From Paratractidigestivibacter sp963640745 (GTDB taxonomy: Bacteria; Actinomycetota; Coriobacteriia; Coriobacteriales; Atopobiaceae), in contig CAVIBB010000002.1 of NCBI GenBank assembly GCA_963640745.1, positions 1-64,000 on the forward strand: a stretch of DNA of 64,000 bases. The letters are read 5' to 3'. The position numbers were made by a program, and so were the translations under genes. The notes beneath the pieces are model-generated. The model ran no database searches, was not told where the DNA came from, and worked only from the letters and a program-made list of their open reading frames with translations. Of the stretch, positions 33,612 through 43,045 are shown one piece after another. How positions within the stretch are numbered: position 1 is the stretch's first letter; every line of letters starts with the position of its first letter.

Positions 33612-36600
33612 GTGAAGTACACCGTTGGCATAGACGCGGGCGCGAGCTCGGTCAAGGTGGTTGCTGTGGCTGTTGCTGCCGGGTCGGAATCGCCGGCGAC
33701 CGTAAGCGACGGCGCCGGCAAGAAGCTCGTGTCGCTTGAGCTGCTGTGGAGCCGCCGCGAGCCGCACCGCGGGGACCCGGCTGGCGCGGCGCATGGGCTT
33801 CTTGCCCGTATGGCCGCGGAGCTGGGGCTGGACGGATGCGTCGGTGTGTGCGCCACGGGTTCAGCGGCGAGCGCCATTGCCGCCGCCGTGGGCGCCGAGA
33901 GCTTTCCGGTTCTGGAGGACGTGCCCGCCATCGCCGGGGGTATAGCCGCGCTCGCGCCGCACGCGCGCTCCGTTATTGCCGTGGGCGGACAAAACGCCTG
34001 CTACGTCCACGGGGTCGGCGCGGGCGAGGTGCCGCAGTTCGCCATGAACGAGAGCTGCGCCTCGGGCACGGGCGCTTTCTTCGAGGACCAGATGACGCGC
34101 CTTGGCCTCTCTATCGAGGCCTATTCCGACCTGGTGGCGGGCGCGGAGTCGGTGCCGCGAATCTCGGGCCGCTGCTCGGTTTTTGCCAAGACGGACATCA
34201 TTCACCGGCAGCAGGAGGGCGTGGCCGTCGAGGACATTCTTCTGGGCCTTTGCTATGCCATGGCCAAGAGTTTCAAGGCGCTCATCGTGCGCGGCCTTCC
34301 CGTTGAGGCGCCGGTGGCGCTTGCGGGCGGTGTCGCGCTTAACGCGGGCGTCGTGCGTGCGATGCGCGACGTGTTCGGCTTGGCGGAAGACGAGCTGCTC
34401 TGTGGGGACGAGGCGCTTTTTGCGCAGGCTACCGGCGCGGCGTTGCATGCCCGCGGCGGCGAGAAGGGCGTCGGGCTCGAGAGGCTTCTTGCGGCGCTGA
34501 GCAAGTCGGGCCGCGCCGTTGCTGTCGACGTGCTTCCCCGCACGGCTCCGCTGCCGAACAGCGGTTATGCGCCGAGCAAGGGCTTTGTTGACGTGGCGCG
34601 CTCCGAGTGGGAGGCCTCCGTGGATGGCCTGGTCCACGCGACGCTCGGCATCGACGTGGGCTCTACCTCGACGAATCTCGTGCTGCTCGACCGCTCGGGC
34701 CGTGTGCTCGACGCGCAGTACCTGCGGACCGCGGGCGACGCGCGCAACGCCGTGCGCGAGGGACTGGCCTCGCTGGGTTCGCGCTTGGGTAACGTTGTGG
34801 CTGTGGATGCCGTGGTCACCACCGGCTCGGGCCGCGGCCTTATGGCCAAGTTCGTGGGCGCCGATGCCGCTATAGACGAGATCACGTGCCAGGCGGCCGG
34901 CGCCGCGCACGCAAACCCGCAGGTAGACACTGTCTTCGAAATCGGCGGGCAGGACTCCAAGTACATCTCGCTGCGTGACGGGCAGGTCGTCGATTTCCAG
35001 ATGAACAAGGTCTGCGCGGCGGGAACAGGCTCCTTTGTCGAGGAGCAGGCGGCACGCCTCGGCGTCGCAATCGCGGATTACGGCGCCCTCGCGCTCTCGG
35101 CCGCGGCGCCCGTGGACCTCGGCGAGCGTTGCACCGTCTTCGTCGAGACGGCTATCAACGCCGCGCTGGCCGCGGGTGCGAGCAAGGCCGACGTGACCGC
35201 GGGCCTCGCGCTTTCCGTCGTGCGCAACTACCTGCATCGCGTTGTGGGCGCGAAGCCCGTGGGCGAGCACATCGTGCTTCAGGGCGGCGTTGCATACAAC
35301 CCCGCCATTGTCGAGGCGTTCCGCGCGTTTTGGGGCGATGCCGTAACCGTGAGCCCGCATTTTGCGGTCTCGGGTGCCGTGGGCGCGGCGCTCATGGCGG
35401 CGGAGAAGGCCGCCGAGCCCGGCTTTGAGGGAACGGCCTTCAAGGGCTTTGACCTGGCCGGTTCTTCTCGCCAAGCGAACGAAGCTGGCCAAGAGCAGGT
35501 CGCGCTGAACCGCGCGTTCTATGCGCGTACCGAGGAGCTTTTCCTTAAGGATTACAGCGGTGAGCGCGACCCGGCAAAGAAGACCGTGGGTATCCCGCGC
35601 TGCCTCATGCTCCACCGGCTCTTTCCTCTTGCGAATCAATTCTTTATGCAACTCGGATATAACGTGCTTCTCTCCCCGGATACATCTGAGGACATCGTGG
35701 CACTCGCGCAGGAGCACGCGCGCGGGGAGACCTGCTATCCGGTCAAGCTCATCTACGGCCATATGGCGTGGCTGGCGGAGCGGGATGTGGATTACATCTT
35801 TATGCCCCGCGTACGGACTATCCGTCATGCGTCGTCGAGCGTGGCGCACAACTATGCGTGCGTGTACATGCAGACGGCGCCGCTGCTTGTGGCTGACGAC
35901 CTGGGCCTTGAACAGCGCGGCATTGAGCTTTTGAGCCCCATGCTCGACATGGACTTCGGGCAAGAGGCCATGGCCGGAGCCATGCTGGGGCTTGGCGAGC
36001 AGCTCGGCCATACGCCGCAGGAAACCGCCGTCGCTATGATGGCGGGCGGCTTTGCCGTCACCGAGTACGGGCAAGAGCTGGAGCGCTTGGGCGACGAGTT
36101 GCTGGCGTCTCTTGCCCCCGACGAGCGCGTGCTCGTCATTGTCACGCGAAATTACGGCATCGCGGACAGCGCCCTTAACATGGGAATCCCGCAGATTCTG
36201 CTCGACCACGGGCAGAAGGTCATTACGCTCTCGCACCTGCATGGCGGCCACGATGTCGATGTTTCCGCCGACCACCCGGGAATCTGCTGGCCGTTTGGGC
36301 AGCACATCGTCACGGGCGCAAAGATCATCCGCCGCGACCCGCGCCTCTTCGCCGTGTACCTGACCAACCACGGGTGCGGGCCGGACACGATGATGGATAA
36401 GCTCTTTGCCGAGGAGATGGGCAGCAAGCCCTACCTGGCCATCGAGTGCGACGAGCACTTTAGCCGCGTGGGCGTGGTCACGCGCGTCGAGGCGTTCCTT
36501 AACGCGCTTTCTCATCTTTCGGCGGAAGACGCCGTGCGCGTGAGTTCGGTCGATGACGGCGAGAAGGGCGTGCTGGCGACGGATGGCTGCGCTGGTTGCT

Positions 36601-37847
36601 GTGGATGTGGCGGCGCCGCGGGGGCCGATGGCAGTGAGGCTGGTGTCGCGGGGACCGATGGCAAGAAGCCCGCAGCCTCGATGGCTCTCTACGCGATTCC
36701 CGAGGGCGGGGAAGTTCCCGCGCCCGGCGCCGGCGAGCGTGTCGTGGTGCCGGGCATCGGCGTTTACGGCGAGCTTGTTGCCGCCGCCTTGCGCCGCCGC
36801 GGGCTCGACGCGCGCACGGCCCCGTTGGATGCCGCGGCCCTCGAGGCTGGGCGTACAGCAACCTCCACGAAGGAGTACTGTTCGTTCACGGCACTTCTCG
36901 GTATGTCTATCCTCGCAGCTGAGCAAGCGGCGCGCGATGGCGTTGACCTGCACTTGGTTTTGCCGGCCACGCGCGGCGCAGAGGCGGATAACCAGTTCGA
37001 GCGCGCCGTCCGCGCGATTCTGCGGGCGCGCGGACGCGCGGACGTGAAAATCTGGGCGCCGAAGTTCGAGACCTTGCCGTGGGAGCTCGAGCGCGTCTTT
37101 GGGCCGGGCGCGGCCGAGAGGCTCTTCGGCCTTCTTGTTGAGGGGGACGTTGCGACGGCGCTCGCCGCCGCCGAGGCCAAGCCCGAGGTCACCTCAGACT
37201 CCACGTCCCGTTGCCTCTTTCTGGTCGGGGAGTGGCCGCTTGTTTTCTGCGACGACCTCGCCGGAAACATCTGGGACCTGGCAAGAAACCGCGGCTACGC
37301 CGTGGCGCGCATGCCGCTTTCCGAGTGGTTCTGGATGCTGTGGAACGACGAGCTCGTCGAGGACCGCACTTTCGGTTCGCATGCGGCGGCTGCGGGCATG
37401 CCTTGGGAGAACGCGGACCATGCACGCACGGCGACGCTGGATCCGAACGACATCCCGTCGGCGAAGCTCGATCGACGTGCCGTGCTTCTCGGTGTGTTGC
37501 GCGAAAAGATGCGCGCCGCCGCCGACCACATTGCTGCCGAGGCGGGGGAGACCTACGCCCCCTTCGCCGTCGATTTCGACGAGCTCACGGCTGTGGCCGA
37601 CCGGATCTTGCCGCGCTTTGCGGGCGGAAACGCTCGTTATCGCATCGCCAAGCAGGTCTGCGAGTCGCGTAGGAGCGCCGGCGTCGTCACCGTAGCTTCT
37701 CTCTACGAGAATGCCGATACGATGCTACGCCTTAAGGAAGCCTCGCCTGAGTACCGCGCCACAGCGCCCGTGCTTCACCTGGGCTTCGACGGCACGCTCG
37801 ATGCCGACATCGGCGATAAACTGTCGTCATTCCTGTATTACGTCTAG
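33612..37847 (+). CDS. Giant 2-hydroxyacyl-CoA dehydratase-type activase (tandem BadF/HgdC + DUF2229 + HgdB-like)
   Basis: The 1411-residue protein has two BcrAD/BadFG ASKHA ATPase domains: the first has GIDAGASSVKVVAV, NESCASGTGAFFEDQ and GRCSVFAKTDIIH; the second has GIDVGSTSTNLVLLD, EIGGQDSKYISL, NKVCAAGTGSFVEE and GERCTVFVETAIN. The cysteine pairs fit a bridging [4Fe-4S] cluster. Next comes a DUF2229 region (GIPRCLMLHRLFPLANQFF, RGETCYPVKLIYGH), a Cys-rich linker (GCAGCCGCGG) and a C-terminal HgdB-like part. Known activases drive ATP-dependent one-electron transfer to a dehydratase; this large fused type has no established substrate. GTG at 33612 has AGGAG 6 bases upstream. Confidence 0.9.
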   Translation: MKYTVGIDAGASSVKVVAVAVAAGSESPATVSDGAGKKLVSLELLWSRREPHRGDPAGAAHGLLARMAAELGLDGCVGVCATGSAASAIAAAVGAESFPVLEDVPAIAGGIAALAPHARSVIAVGGQNACYVHGVGAGEVPQFAMNESCASGTGAFFEDQMTRLGLSIEAYSDLVAGAESVPRISGRCSVFAKTDIIHRQQEGVAVEDILLGLCYAMAKSFKALIVRGLPVEAPVALAGGVALNAGVVRAMRDVFGLAEDELLCGDEALFAQATGAALHARGGEKGVGLERLLAALSKSGRAVAVDVLPRTAPLPNSGYAPSKGFVDVARSEWEASVDGLVHATLGIDVGSTSTNLVLLDRSGRVLDAQYLRTAGDARNAVREGLASLGSRLGNVVAVDAVVTTGSGRGLMAKFVGADAAIDEITCQAAGAAHANPQVDTVFEIGGQDSKYISLRDGQVVDFQMNKVCAAGTGSFVEEQAARLGVAIADYGALALSAAAPVDLGERCTVFVETAINAALAAGASKADVTAGLALSVVRNYLHRVVGAKPVGEHIVLQGGVAYNPAIVEAFRAFWGDAVTVSPHFAVSGAVGAALMAAEKAAEPGFEGTAFKGFDLAGSSRQANEAGQEQVALNRAFYARTEELFLKDYSGERDPAKKTVGIPRCLMLHRLFPLANQFFMQLGYNVLLSPDTSEDIVALAQEHARGETCYPVKLIYGHMAWLAERDVDYIFMPRVRTIRHASSSVAHNYACVYMQTAPLLVADDLGLEQRGIELLSPMLDMDFGQEAMAGAMLGLGEQLGHTPQETAVAMMAGGFAVTEYGQELERLGDELLASLAPDERVLVIVTRNYGIADSALNMGIPQILLDHGQKVITLSHLHGGHDVDVSADHPGICWPFGQHIVTGAKIIRRDPRLFAVYLTNHGCGPDTMMDKLFAEEMGSKPYLAIECDEHFSRVGVVTRVEAFLNALSHLSAEDAVRVSSVDDGEKGVLATDGCAGCCGCGGAAGADGSEAGVAGTDGKKPAASMALYAIPEGGEVPAPGAGERVVVPGIGVYGELVAAALRRRGLDARTAPLDAAALEAGRTATSTKEYCSFTALLGMSILAAEQAARDGVDLHLVLPATRGAEADNQFERAVRAILRARGRADVKIWAPKFETLPWELERVFGPGAAERLFGLLVEGDVATALAAAEAKPEVTSDSTSRCLFLVGEWPLVFCDDLAGNIWDLARNRGYAVARMPLSEWFWMLWNDELVEDRTFGSHAAAAGMPWENADHARTATLDPNDIPSAKLDRRAVLLGVLREKMRAAADHIAAEAGETYAPFAVDFDELTAVADRILPRFAGGNARYRIAKQVCESRRSAGVVTVASLYENADTMLRLKEASPEYRATAPVLHLGFDGTLDADIGDKLSSFLYYV

Positions 37848-37887
37848 CCAGCGCCGCTGCGTATGCGGCCAAGAAGAAAGGTGTGTC

Positions 37888-38223
37888 ATGGAACTCATCA
37901 AGAACATCGAGAAGGAAACCGTCTTTAACCTGGCTGAGGCCGTTCCCGCCGAGGCCGGCAAGGTCAACAGCCTTACGCTCTCCCAGATGCCGGGCGCCAA
38001 GGTGACGCTCTTTGCCATCGACGCCGACGAGGGCATGAGCAGCCACGCGGCCGGCGGCGACGCCATGGTCAACGTGCTCGAGGGCACGGGCGAGATCACC
38101 ATCAGCGGGGTGGCGCACGAGGTGCACGCCGGCGAGAGCATCGTGATTCCCGCGGGTGCCCCGCACGCGGTTCGTGGCGTCACGGCGTTCAAGATGCTGC
38201 TCGTCGTCATCCTTCCTGCGTAA
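37888..38223 (+). CDS. Cupin-domain protein
   Basis: The 111-residue single-domain cupin has SSHAAGGDAMVNVLEGTGEITISG and ESIVIPAGAPHAVRGVTAFKMLLV. It retains one His in motif 1 and one in motif 2. GAAAGG lies before the ATG at 37888. It follows the activase by 40 bases and precedes a second cupin by 9 bases, so all are probably co-transcribed. Ligand unknown. Confidence 0.88.
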   Translation: MELIKNIEKETVFNLAEAVPAEAGKVNSLTLSQMPGAKVTLFAIDADEGMSSHAAGGDAMVNVLEGTGEITISGVAHEVHAGESIVIPAGAPHAVRGVTAFKMLLVVILPA

Positions 38224-38232
38224 GGGGCCGCG

Positions 38233-38568
38233 ATGCCGTTTAGGAACCTGCCGACCGAGGCCGCGGAGCCGCTCGCGTCGCTCATCGATGCACGCCCGGG
38301 CCAGGTCTCGAGTATGTCACTCACGCGTGTGGGCGACGCCTTGGGCGCCACGCTGCTGGCGTTCTCGGAAGGGGAGAGCGTCTCGGAGGAGCGCTATCCC
38401 GGCGATGCGCTGTATTACCTGGTGGAGGGCGCGACCCAGATTCGGTTCGCGGAGGACGGCCGCGCCGTTGCAATGACCACCGGCGACATCCTGCGCGTCC
38501 CCGCGGGCGTCGAGCACGCCGTCGAGCCGACCTGCGCCACCAAAATCCTTCAGCTCGTCCTCGCCTAA
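38233..38568 (+). CDS. Cupin-domain protein
   Basis: The 111-residue cupin has ERYPGDALYYLVEGATQIRFAEDG and GDILRVPAGVEHAVEPTCATKILQLVLA. It is a diverged neighbour of the preceding cupin with the first motif lacking the usual histidines. Motif 2 retains one His. The ribosome site GGGGCCGCG is weak. Confidence 0.85.
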   Translation: MPFRNLPTEAAEPLASLIDARPGQVSSMSLTRVGDALGATLLAFSEGESVSEERYPGDALYYLVEGATQIRFAEDGRAVAMTTGDILRVPAGVEHAVEPTCATKILQLVLA

Positions 38569-38611
38569 GCACCGTTCCCGGGCCGCGGGCCGGTCCGGGA
38601 ACCAAAAATCG

Positions 38612-38736
38612 CCTCCGTGTGGGATTTAATTCGAACCGGTCGAGTAGCCCAAAATTGAGCAAGCCGTCTACCTGCGGAAACGTAAACGCAAAACGGTCGG
38701 CTACTCGCCACTTCCGAATTAAATCCCACACGGAGG
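38612..38736. repeat. 125-bp inverted-repeat element, copy B1
   Basis: Perfect 22-bp outer arms begin CCTCCGTGTGGGATTTAA. The inner pair is GAGTAGCC / GGCTACTC and the core (read on the minus strand) is ACGTTTCCGCAGGTA then GACGGCTTGC, the same core as the A copies. The right flank ends in TCTTTTTT and the left (minus strand) reads into ATTTTTGG, so it may work as a two-way terminator. It lies between convergent genes. Confidence 0.88.
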
Positions 38737-38790
38737 TCTTTTTTGTGCGACAGCGGCGGAAAATGTCCTGTTGGGGCTCAGCGAGAAGGC

Positions 38791-40161
38791 CTAGGCAGAC
38801 AAGGCGCGAAGTTCGCGGGCAAGAAGCGCGCACGAAAGCAACGCCGCGAGGGTGTCGGCCATCGGCTGTGCCCACCATACGCCGTCGATTCCGAAGACGG
38901 CGGAGAGTGCCACGATGAGCGGCACCGCAAAGAGCAGGTAGCGACTCACGGATAGTACGGTTGAGGTGCCCTCGTGCCCCACCGCCTGGAAATACGCTGA
39001 CGCCACCTGCGCCGCGAACCCGAGGGGCGCGCATATCAGGATTGGCAAGAAATGCGATGTCGTGAGGGTGAGCAGTGCCGAGTCGCTTGCATCGGCCCCG
39101 AGGAAGAAGACCGAGATGGGCTCTGCGCAGCGGATTACCACAAGGCAGGTCGCTGCCAAAACGGCCGTGGTCCCGAGCATGCTTACCCAAATGAGTCTCC
39201 GTAGCCTATCGGGTCGCCCGGCCCCATGGTTATAGCTCGCGATGGGGGAGAGCCCCATCGTAGAAGCAAGGCAGGCCATATCAAGCAGGTAAATCACGTA
39301 GCCGTTGACCACGGAAAACGCGGTCAGGTCGCCATCGCCGCCGAGCGTTCCGAGGAAGTTGTTGATGACGGTGGTGTAGACAAGGCTTGCGGCCTGCACG
39401 CCAAACAGCGGAATGCCGCGCACGAGGATGTTCTTACAGATCTGCAGGTCAAGCGCCATGCCACGAGCCGTAACCCTAAAGCCGGAGTGCCTGCTGCCGT
39501 TCACGTAGAGGATTGAGCAGAACCACAGCGCTGTCGAGGACCCGAAGTAGAAGCCCGCCGCGGCGAAGTCGAGTTTCATTACGTACACCGTGGTGTAGAG
39601 GCACGCGAGCGCGGCGCACGAGGCGGCGACGCTCACGGCGCTCGCCACGTTCGGTTTTTCGTCGACGCGTAGAACGGCCAGGAGCAGCTGCCCGAGCGAG
39701 CAGAACGGATAGAGCAGCATCAGGTTGCGTATAAAGCGCGTTATCTGGTCCACAAGGTCGCCCGTCGCGCCGAGGAGCACGGCGAACTGCGGCGCGAATG
39801 CCCAAAGCAGCGCCGAGAGCGCCGTCACCAGGTATGCCGTAAGCCAAAAGCCCTGTTCAAAGACGTGCTGCGCCCCTTTGAGGTCTCCGGCTCCGCGCCT
39901 CTCGCCGGCGAGCGTCGCGGTCCCGGCGCCGAGCGCGCCGCCGAGCGCGAGATTCAGCAGCTCGAGCGGCAAGACGACGGTCACGCATGCCAACCCTTCT
40001 GCGCCGAGGCCGTTGCCGATAATCAGCCCTTCCAGGATCACCATGATGATCTGGGCTAGATACCCGATGAAGGTCGTAAGCGAGTAGCGCGCAAAGAGCC
40101 GGCCAACCGGGGTCGTCTCCAGCTCACGCTCGGTCGGCTGCGGCTCGAGCAGGTCCTCCAT
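38791..40161 (-). CDS. MATE-family multidrug efflux transporter
   Basis: The 456-residue protein has 12 hydrophobic segments and MATE landmarks: RYSLTTFIGYLAQIIMVILEGLIIGNGLG, FALGGA-type loops (LNLALGGALGAGTATLAGE), and in the second half YNHGAGRPDRLRRLIW. It would export drugs or metabolites by cation antiport. Three direct GGTTTA repeats 10-11 bases apart (40291, 40301, 40312) lie 130-160 bases upstream of its start. Confidence 0.9.
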   Translation of the reverse strand: MEDLLEPQPTERELETTPVGRLFARYSLTTFIGYLAQIIMVILEGLIIGNGLGAEGLACVTVVLPLELLNLALGGALGAGTATLAGERRGAGDLKGAQHVFEQGFWLTAYLVTALSALLWAFAPQFAVLLGATGDLVDQITRFIRNLMLLYPFCSLGQLLLAVLRVDEKPNVASAVSVAASCAALACLYTTVYVMKLDFAAAGFYFGSSTALWFCSILYVNGSRHSGFRVTARGMALDLQICKNILVRGIPLFGVQAASLVYTTVINNFLGTLGGDGDLTAFSVVNGYVIYLLDMACLASTMGLSPIASYNHGAGRPDRLRRLIWVSMLGTTAVLAATCLVVIRCAEPISVFFLGADASDSALLTLTTSHFLPILICAPLGFAAQVASAYFQAVGHEGTSTVLSVSRYLLFAVPLIVALSAVFGIDGVWWAQPMADTLAALLSCALLARELRALSA

Positions 40162-40256
40162 GGCGTTCCTCCGTCCCCGCGGACGCCGCTGCGACCGCGC
40201 TCAAATGGTGCCTGGGGGCGACGGGGAGCGCCCAGGCTGCTGACGGCTCGCATGGT

Positions 40257-40288
40257 AAAACGCCGCCCGGCGAGTGCTGGACGGCGTT
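40257..40288 (-). terminator. Terminator after the LuxR-type gene
   Basis: On the minus strand the stem AACGCCG ... CGGCGTT is followed by TTAC with four Ts in total. It lies between the luxR-type gene and the MATE gene. Confidence 0.6.
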
Positions 40289-40400
40289 GAGGTTTATAAG
40301 GGTTTAAGGACGGTTTATCCTTCTCTATCCGCACTTTTACCTGCACGGCATTGAAGTGGGGCTTGCGCGGCGCCTTTCGCGCGCACGCCCTAATTGTCGT

Positions 40401-41369
40401 CTACGCCTTCCAAAAGGCGACCGTGAGCGCTTCTCGCGACTTCGTCTCGCTCTTTACCATGATGTTGTGCACGTGCTTCTTTACGGTGCCTTCGGCCAAG
40501 TAAAGCGCGGTCGCGATCTCGTGGTTCGTCTTGCCGAGAACGACGAGCCTCAGCACCTCGGCCTCACGCTCAGAGAGCTTGTACCGCTCGCGCATGCGCT
40601 CCATCTGCTCCTCGATGTGATCCTCGAGTTTGTCGACCTTGCCGACGCTCGGCGCCTCGCGAAGCCGGATGGACAGCAGGTGATACGCATGCTTGACCAC
40701 CCAGGCGGCCATGACGATGGACAGCACCGTCTCACAGGTGTTCCTGTCGGAGATGAACACGAGCGCCCACACGTCCAGGGCGTTCATCGGAAGCAGGAAG
40801 ATAACGAGCGTGTCCTCTATCACGATGCCGGCAAGAAGTGCCCATAGCACCGCATAGCGCTTTAGATACTTTGACAGCCGCGTCTTCAGCGCAACGTTTT
40901 GTGTGGTGCGGTATGTGACTCCCAGATAAATCAGCGTGCCCGCGAGGGCAACCTGTCGTGCCAGGTAATAGAAGTACTGGCGGGCGGGGCCGTAGGGAAC
41001 AAACCAGATGATTGCCATCGATGCGAAGAAGAACACGACGCCCCAAGCAACGACCGACCTCATGTTCTCACGGTCGGTGAGCCACATGGCCGCGGTCTGG
41101 ATGCAGGCCTGCGCAAGCGTCGCCACGAGCGTTCGCGCGACGGGGAAGGCGACTTGGTAGTAGTCGCTCAGGTCGACGCCCTCGCCCTGTAGGGTGAACT
41201 CGTTGAAGAAGAGCTCGCAGGTCTCGACGCTGTAAAAGACGAACAGCGCGGCGATGACGAGATAAATGCGCCTCCCCGACGAAGCGAAGGCAAAGCCGGA
41301 AACACAGGCGGTTCCCCAGTAGACGGCGAGGGCCGCCATAGTGAACACATAGAAGATCGCAGTACCCAT
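40401..41369 (-). CDS. Membrane-bound LuxR-family regulator, probable regulator of agmatine operon
   Basis: The 322-residue protein has about seven hydrophobic helices (residues ~1-225), then a coiled segment (LEDHIEEQMERMRERY) and a C-terminal LuxR helix-turn-helix (LSEREAEVLRLVVLGKTNHEIATALYLAEGTVKKHVHNIMVK). AAGGGG lies 6 bases before the ATG at 41369, so this is preferred over 41393. It is divergent from the agmatine operon. In Streptococcus mutans and Lactococcus, AguR, a membrane LuxR-type protein, activates aguBDAC in response to agmatine, so a parallel role is a reasonable inference. Confidence 0.87.
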   Translation of the reverse strand: MGTAIFYVFTMAALAVYWGTACVSGFAFASSGRRIYLVIAALFVFYSVETCELFFNEFTLQGEGVDLSDYYQVAFPVARTLVATLAQACIQTAAMWLTDRENMRSVVAWGVVFFFASMAIIWFVPYGPARQYFYYLARQVALAGTLIYLGVTYRTTQNVALKTRLSKYLKRYAVLWALLAGIVIEDTLVIFLLPMNALDVWALVFISDRNTCETVLSIVMAAWVVKHAYHLLSIRLREAPSVGKVDKLEDHIEEQMERMRERYKLSEREAEVLRLVVLGKTNHEIATALYLAEGTVKKHVHNIMVKSETKSREALTVAFWKA

Positions 41370-41809
41370 CGAGCACCCCTTACTCTGTGCCATATCTCGC
41401 CGCGAGGAAGAGCCCCGGCGCTCGGGGCCGCGTCCTCAGGCGCCTCCACTTTTGGTATGGACCCCGGTGGATAAACTGCCAAGTTTATCCAGGTCACCCG
41501 TCGGGAATCGGCGCCCCTGAGATAAACCGGGAAGGCCAATTCGCGGCCGTCCTAAGAGTGACCAATCTACCACTACCGCTTACCCGCGCTCGTTTCTCGC
41601 CCGAAAAAGACCAGGTAAAAGAAGGTTTACCGCGGTTGACCTTCGGCGAGCGGGACTTAAACCCGGCTTCGTCTGGGCATCGCACCCGACGTGCAGCAAC
41701 CTTGGTCTCGGCAACACGGCGGGCCTGAACGGACTCGCTCAAAAAGCTCGGGGAGCACAAGGCGCCCCGAAAGACCAAAGCCGGCAAAGCGCGGCGGAAA
41801 GGAAGCACC
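41370..41809. promoter_or_regulatory. 440-bp divergent control region of luxR-type gene and agmatine operon
   Basis: It holds a perfect inverted repeat GGATAAACT-N4-AGTTTATCC at 41469-41490, a related GATAAACC at 41521-41528, and GGTTTAC at 41624-41630. These probably are binding sites for the LuxR-type regulator, since similar GGTTTA boxes lie upstream of the MATE gene at 40291-40320. No confident -35/-10 pair is seen and no small gene is supported. Confidence 0.6.
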
Positions 41810-42889
41810 ATGGCAATGCCTAAGGACTTCATCGACACCAACGAGCTCACCAAGGAGCAGATCGTCGCCATCGAGGATCTTGCCATCGCCATGAAGAAGG
41901 CCATCAAGGAGGACGGCTACTATCCCCACCTCCTGCGCAACAAGAGCCTCGGCATGATCTTCCAGCAGGTCTCCACCCGCACCCGCCTTTCTTTCGAGAC
42001 GGCCATGACCGACCTCGGCGGCCACGCCCAGTTCTACGGCCCGGGCACCATCCAGCTCGGCGGTCACGAGTCCCTCGGCGACACCGCCCGCGTCATGGGC
42101 AGCCTGCTCGACATCATGATGGCCCGCGTCGACCGTCACAAGGACGTCGTCGGCCTCGCCGCCGGCTCCGCCGCCCCCGTGCTCAACGGCATGTCCGAGT
42201 TCAACCACCCCACCCAGGAGATCGGCGACCTTCTCACCATGCTCGAGAACCTTCCCGAGGGCAAGAAGATCGAGGACTGCACCCTGGCCTTCATCGGCGA
42301 CGCCACCCAGGTCTGCGTCTCGCTGATGTTCATCGCCTCCAAGATGGGCATGAAGTTCGTCCAGTTCGGGCCCAAGGGTCACCAGGTCTCCGACGGCGCC
42401 CTGCACGTCGGCACCGACGAGGAGCGCGCCGAGTTCGGCAAGAAGCTCATGGCCATCGCTGAGGAGAACTGCAAGGTCTCCGGCGGCTCCGTCGTGATCT
42501 CCGACGACATCGAGTCCATCAAGGGCGCCGACTTCATCTACACCGACGTGTGGTACGGCCTCTACGACGAGGAGGTCTCCGGCGCCAACTACATGGACGT
42601 CTTCTACCCGAAGTACCAGGTCACCATGGACATGATGAACTTCGCCGGCCCGAACTCCAAGTTCATGCACTGCCTGCCCGCCACCCGCGGCGAGGAGGTC
42701 GTCGACGAGGTCATGGACGATCCCGAGCGCTCCCTGTGCTGGGTCGAGGCCGAGAACCGCAAGCACTCCATCCGCGCGCTTCTTGCTGCCTTCGGCAAGC
42801 GTACCCCGCTGAACGACGAGGGCGTCGAGTACGCGTCCAAGGAGCAGCTCCACGCCGCCGTCGCCAAGCTTGACGAGCTCCAGGCGTAA
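41810..42889 (+). CDS. ptcA: Putrescine carbamoyltransferase
   Basis: The 359-residue enzyme of the ornithine/aspartate carbamoyltransferase family converts N-carbamoylputrescine and phosphate to putrescine and carbamoyl phosphate. Carbamoyl-phosphate motifs are QQVSTRTRLSFETAM and FNHPTQEIGDLLTM; the catalytic loop is MHCLPATRGEEV. The putrescine-type feature is the segment DVWYGLYDEEVSG and the gene company, in place of the ornithine SMG loop context. GGAAAG precedes the start (ATG 41810 or 41816). It is first of the ptcA-antiporter-aguA-carbamate kinase operon. Confidence 0.93.
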   Translation: MAMPKDFIDTNELTKEQIVAIEDLAIAMKKAIKEDGYYPHLLRNKSLGMIFQQVSTRTRLSFETAMTDLGGHAQFYGPGTIQLGGHESLGDTARVMGSLLDIMMARVDRHKDVVGLAAGSAAPVLNGMSEFNHPTQEIGDLLTMLENLPEGKKIEDCTLAFIGDATQVCVSLMFIASKMGMKFVQFGPKGHQVSDGALHVGTDEERAEFGKKLMAIAEENCKVSGGSVVISDDIESIKGADFIYTDVWYGLYDEEVSGANYMDVFYPKYQVTMDMMNFAGPNSKFMHCLPATRGEEVVDEVMDDPERSLCWVEAENRKHSIRALLAAFGKRTPLNDEGVEYASKEQLHAAVAKLDELQA

Positions 42890-43045
42890 GCCCGCGGCCT
42901 GGCTCAACCAAATCCCCCCCCGGTGCGCCGGCCCTGCCATGCCGCCGGCACGCCATAGATCAAAGCGGGGGCGGGCGCCCGTTCCCGGGTCCTCTCCCTA
43001 CGGCCCGCCCTCGCTCATTTCTCTTCAAACGTCTAAGGAGTTCGC

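Noticed and set aside
33861..36953. Very long minus-strand open frame (about 1030 codons) opposite the activase gene
   Set aside because: It is a mirror of high-GC codon bias. The plus-strand frame has clear domains; this one has low-complexity Arg/His/Gly/Val-rich sequence.
41387..41728. Open frame of 113 codons upstream of ptcA
   Set aside because: It runs across the inverted repeat operator, has no ribosome site or family match.
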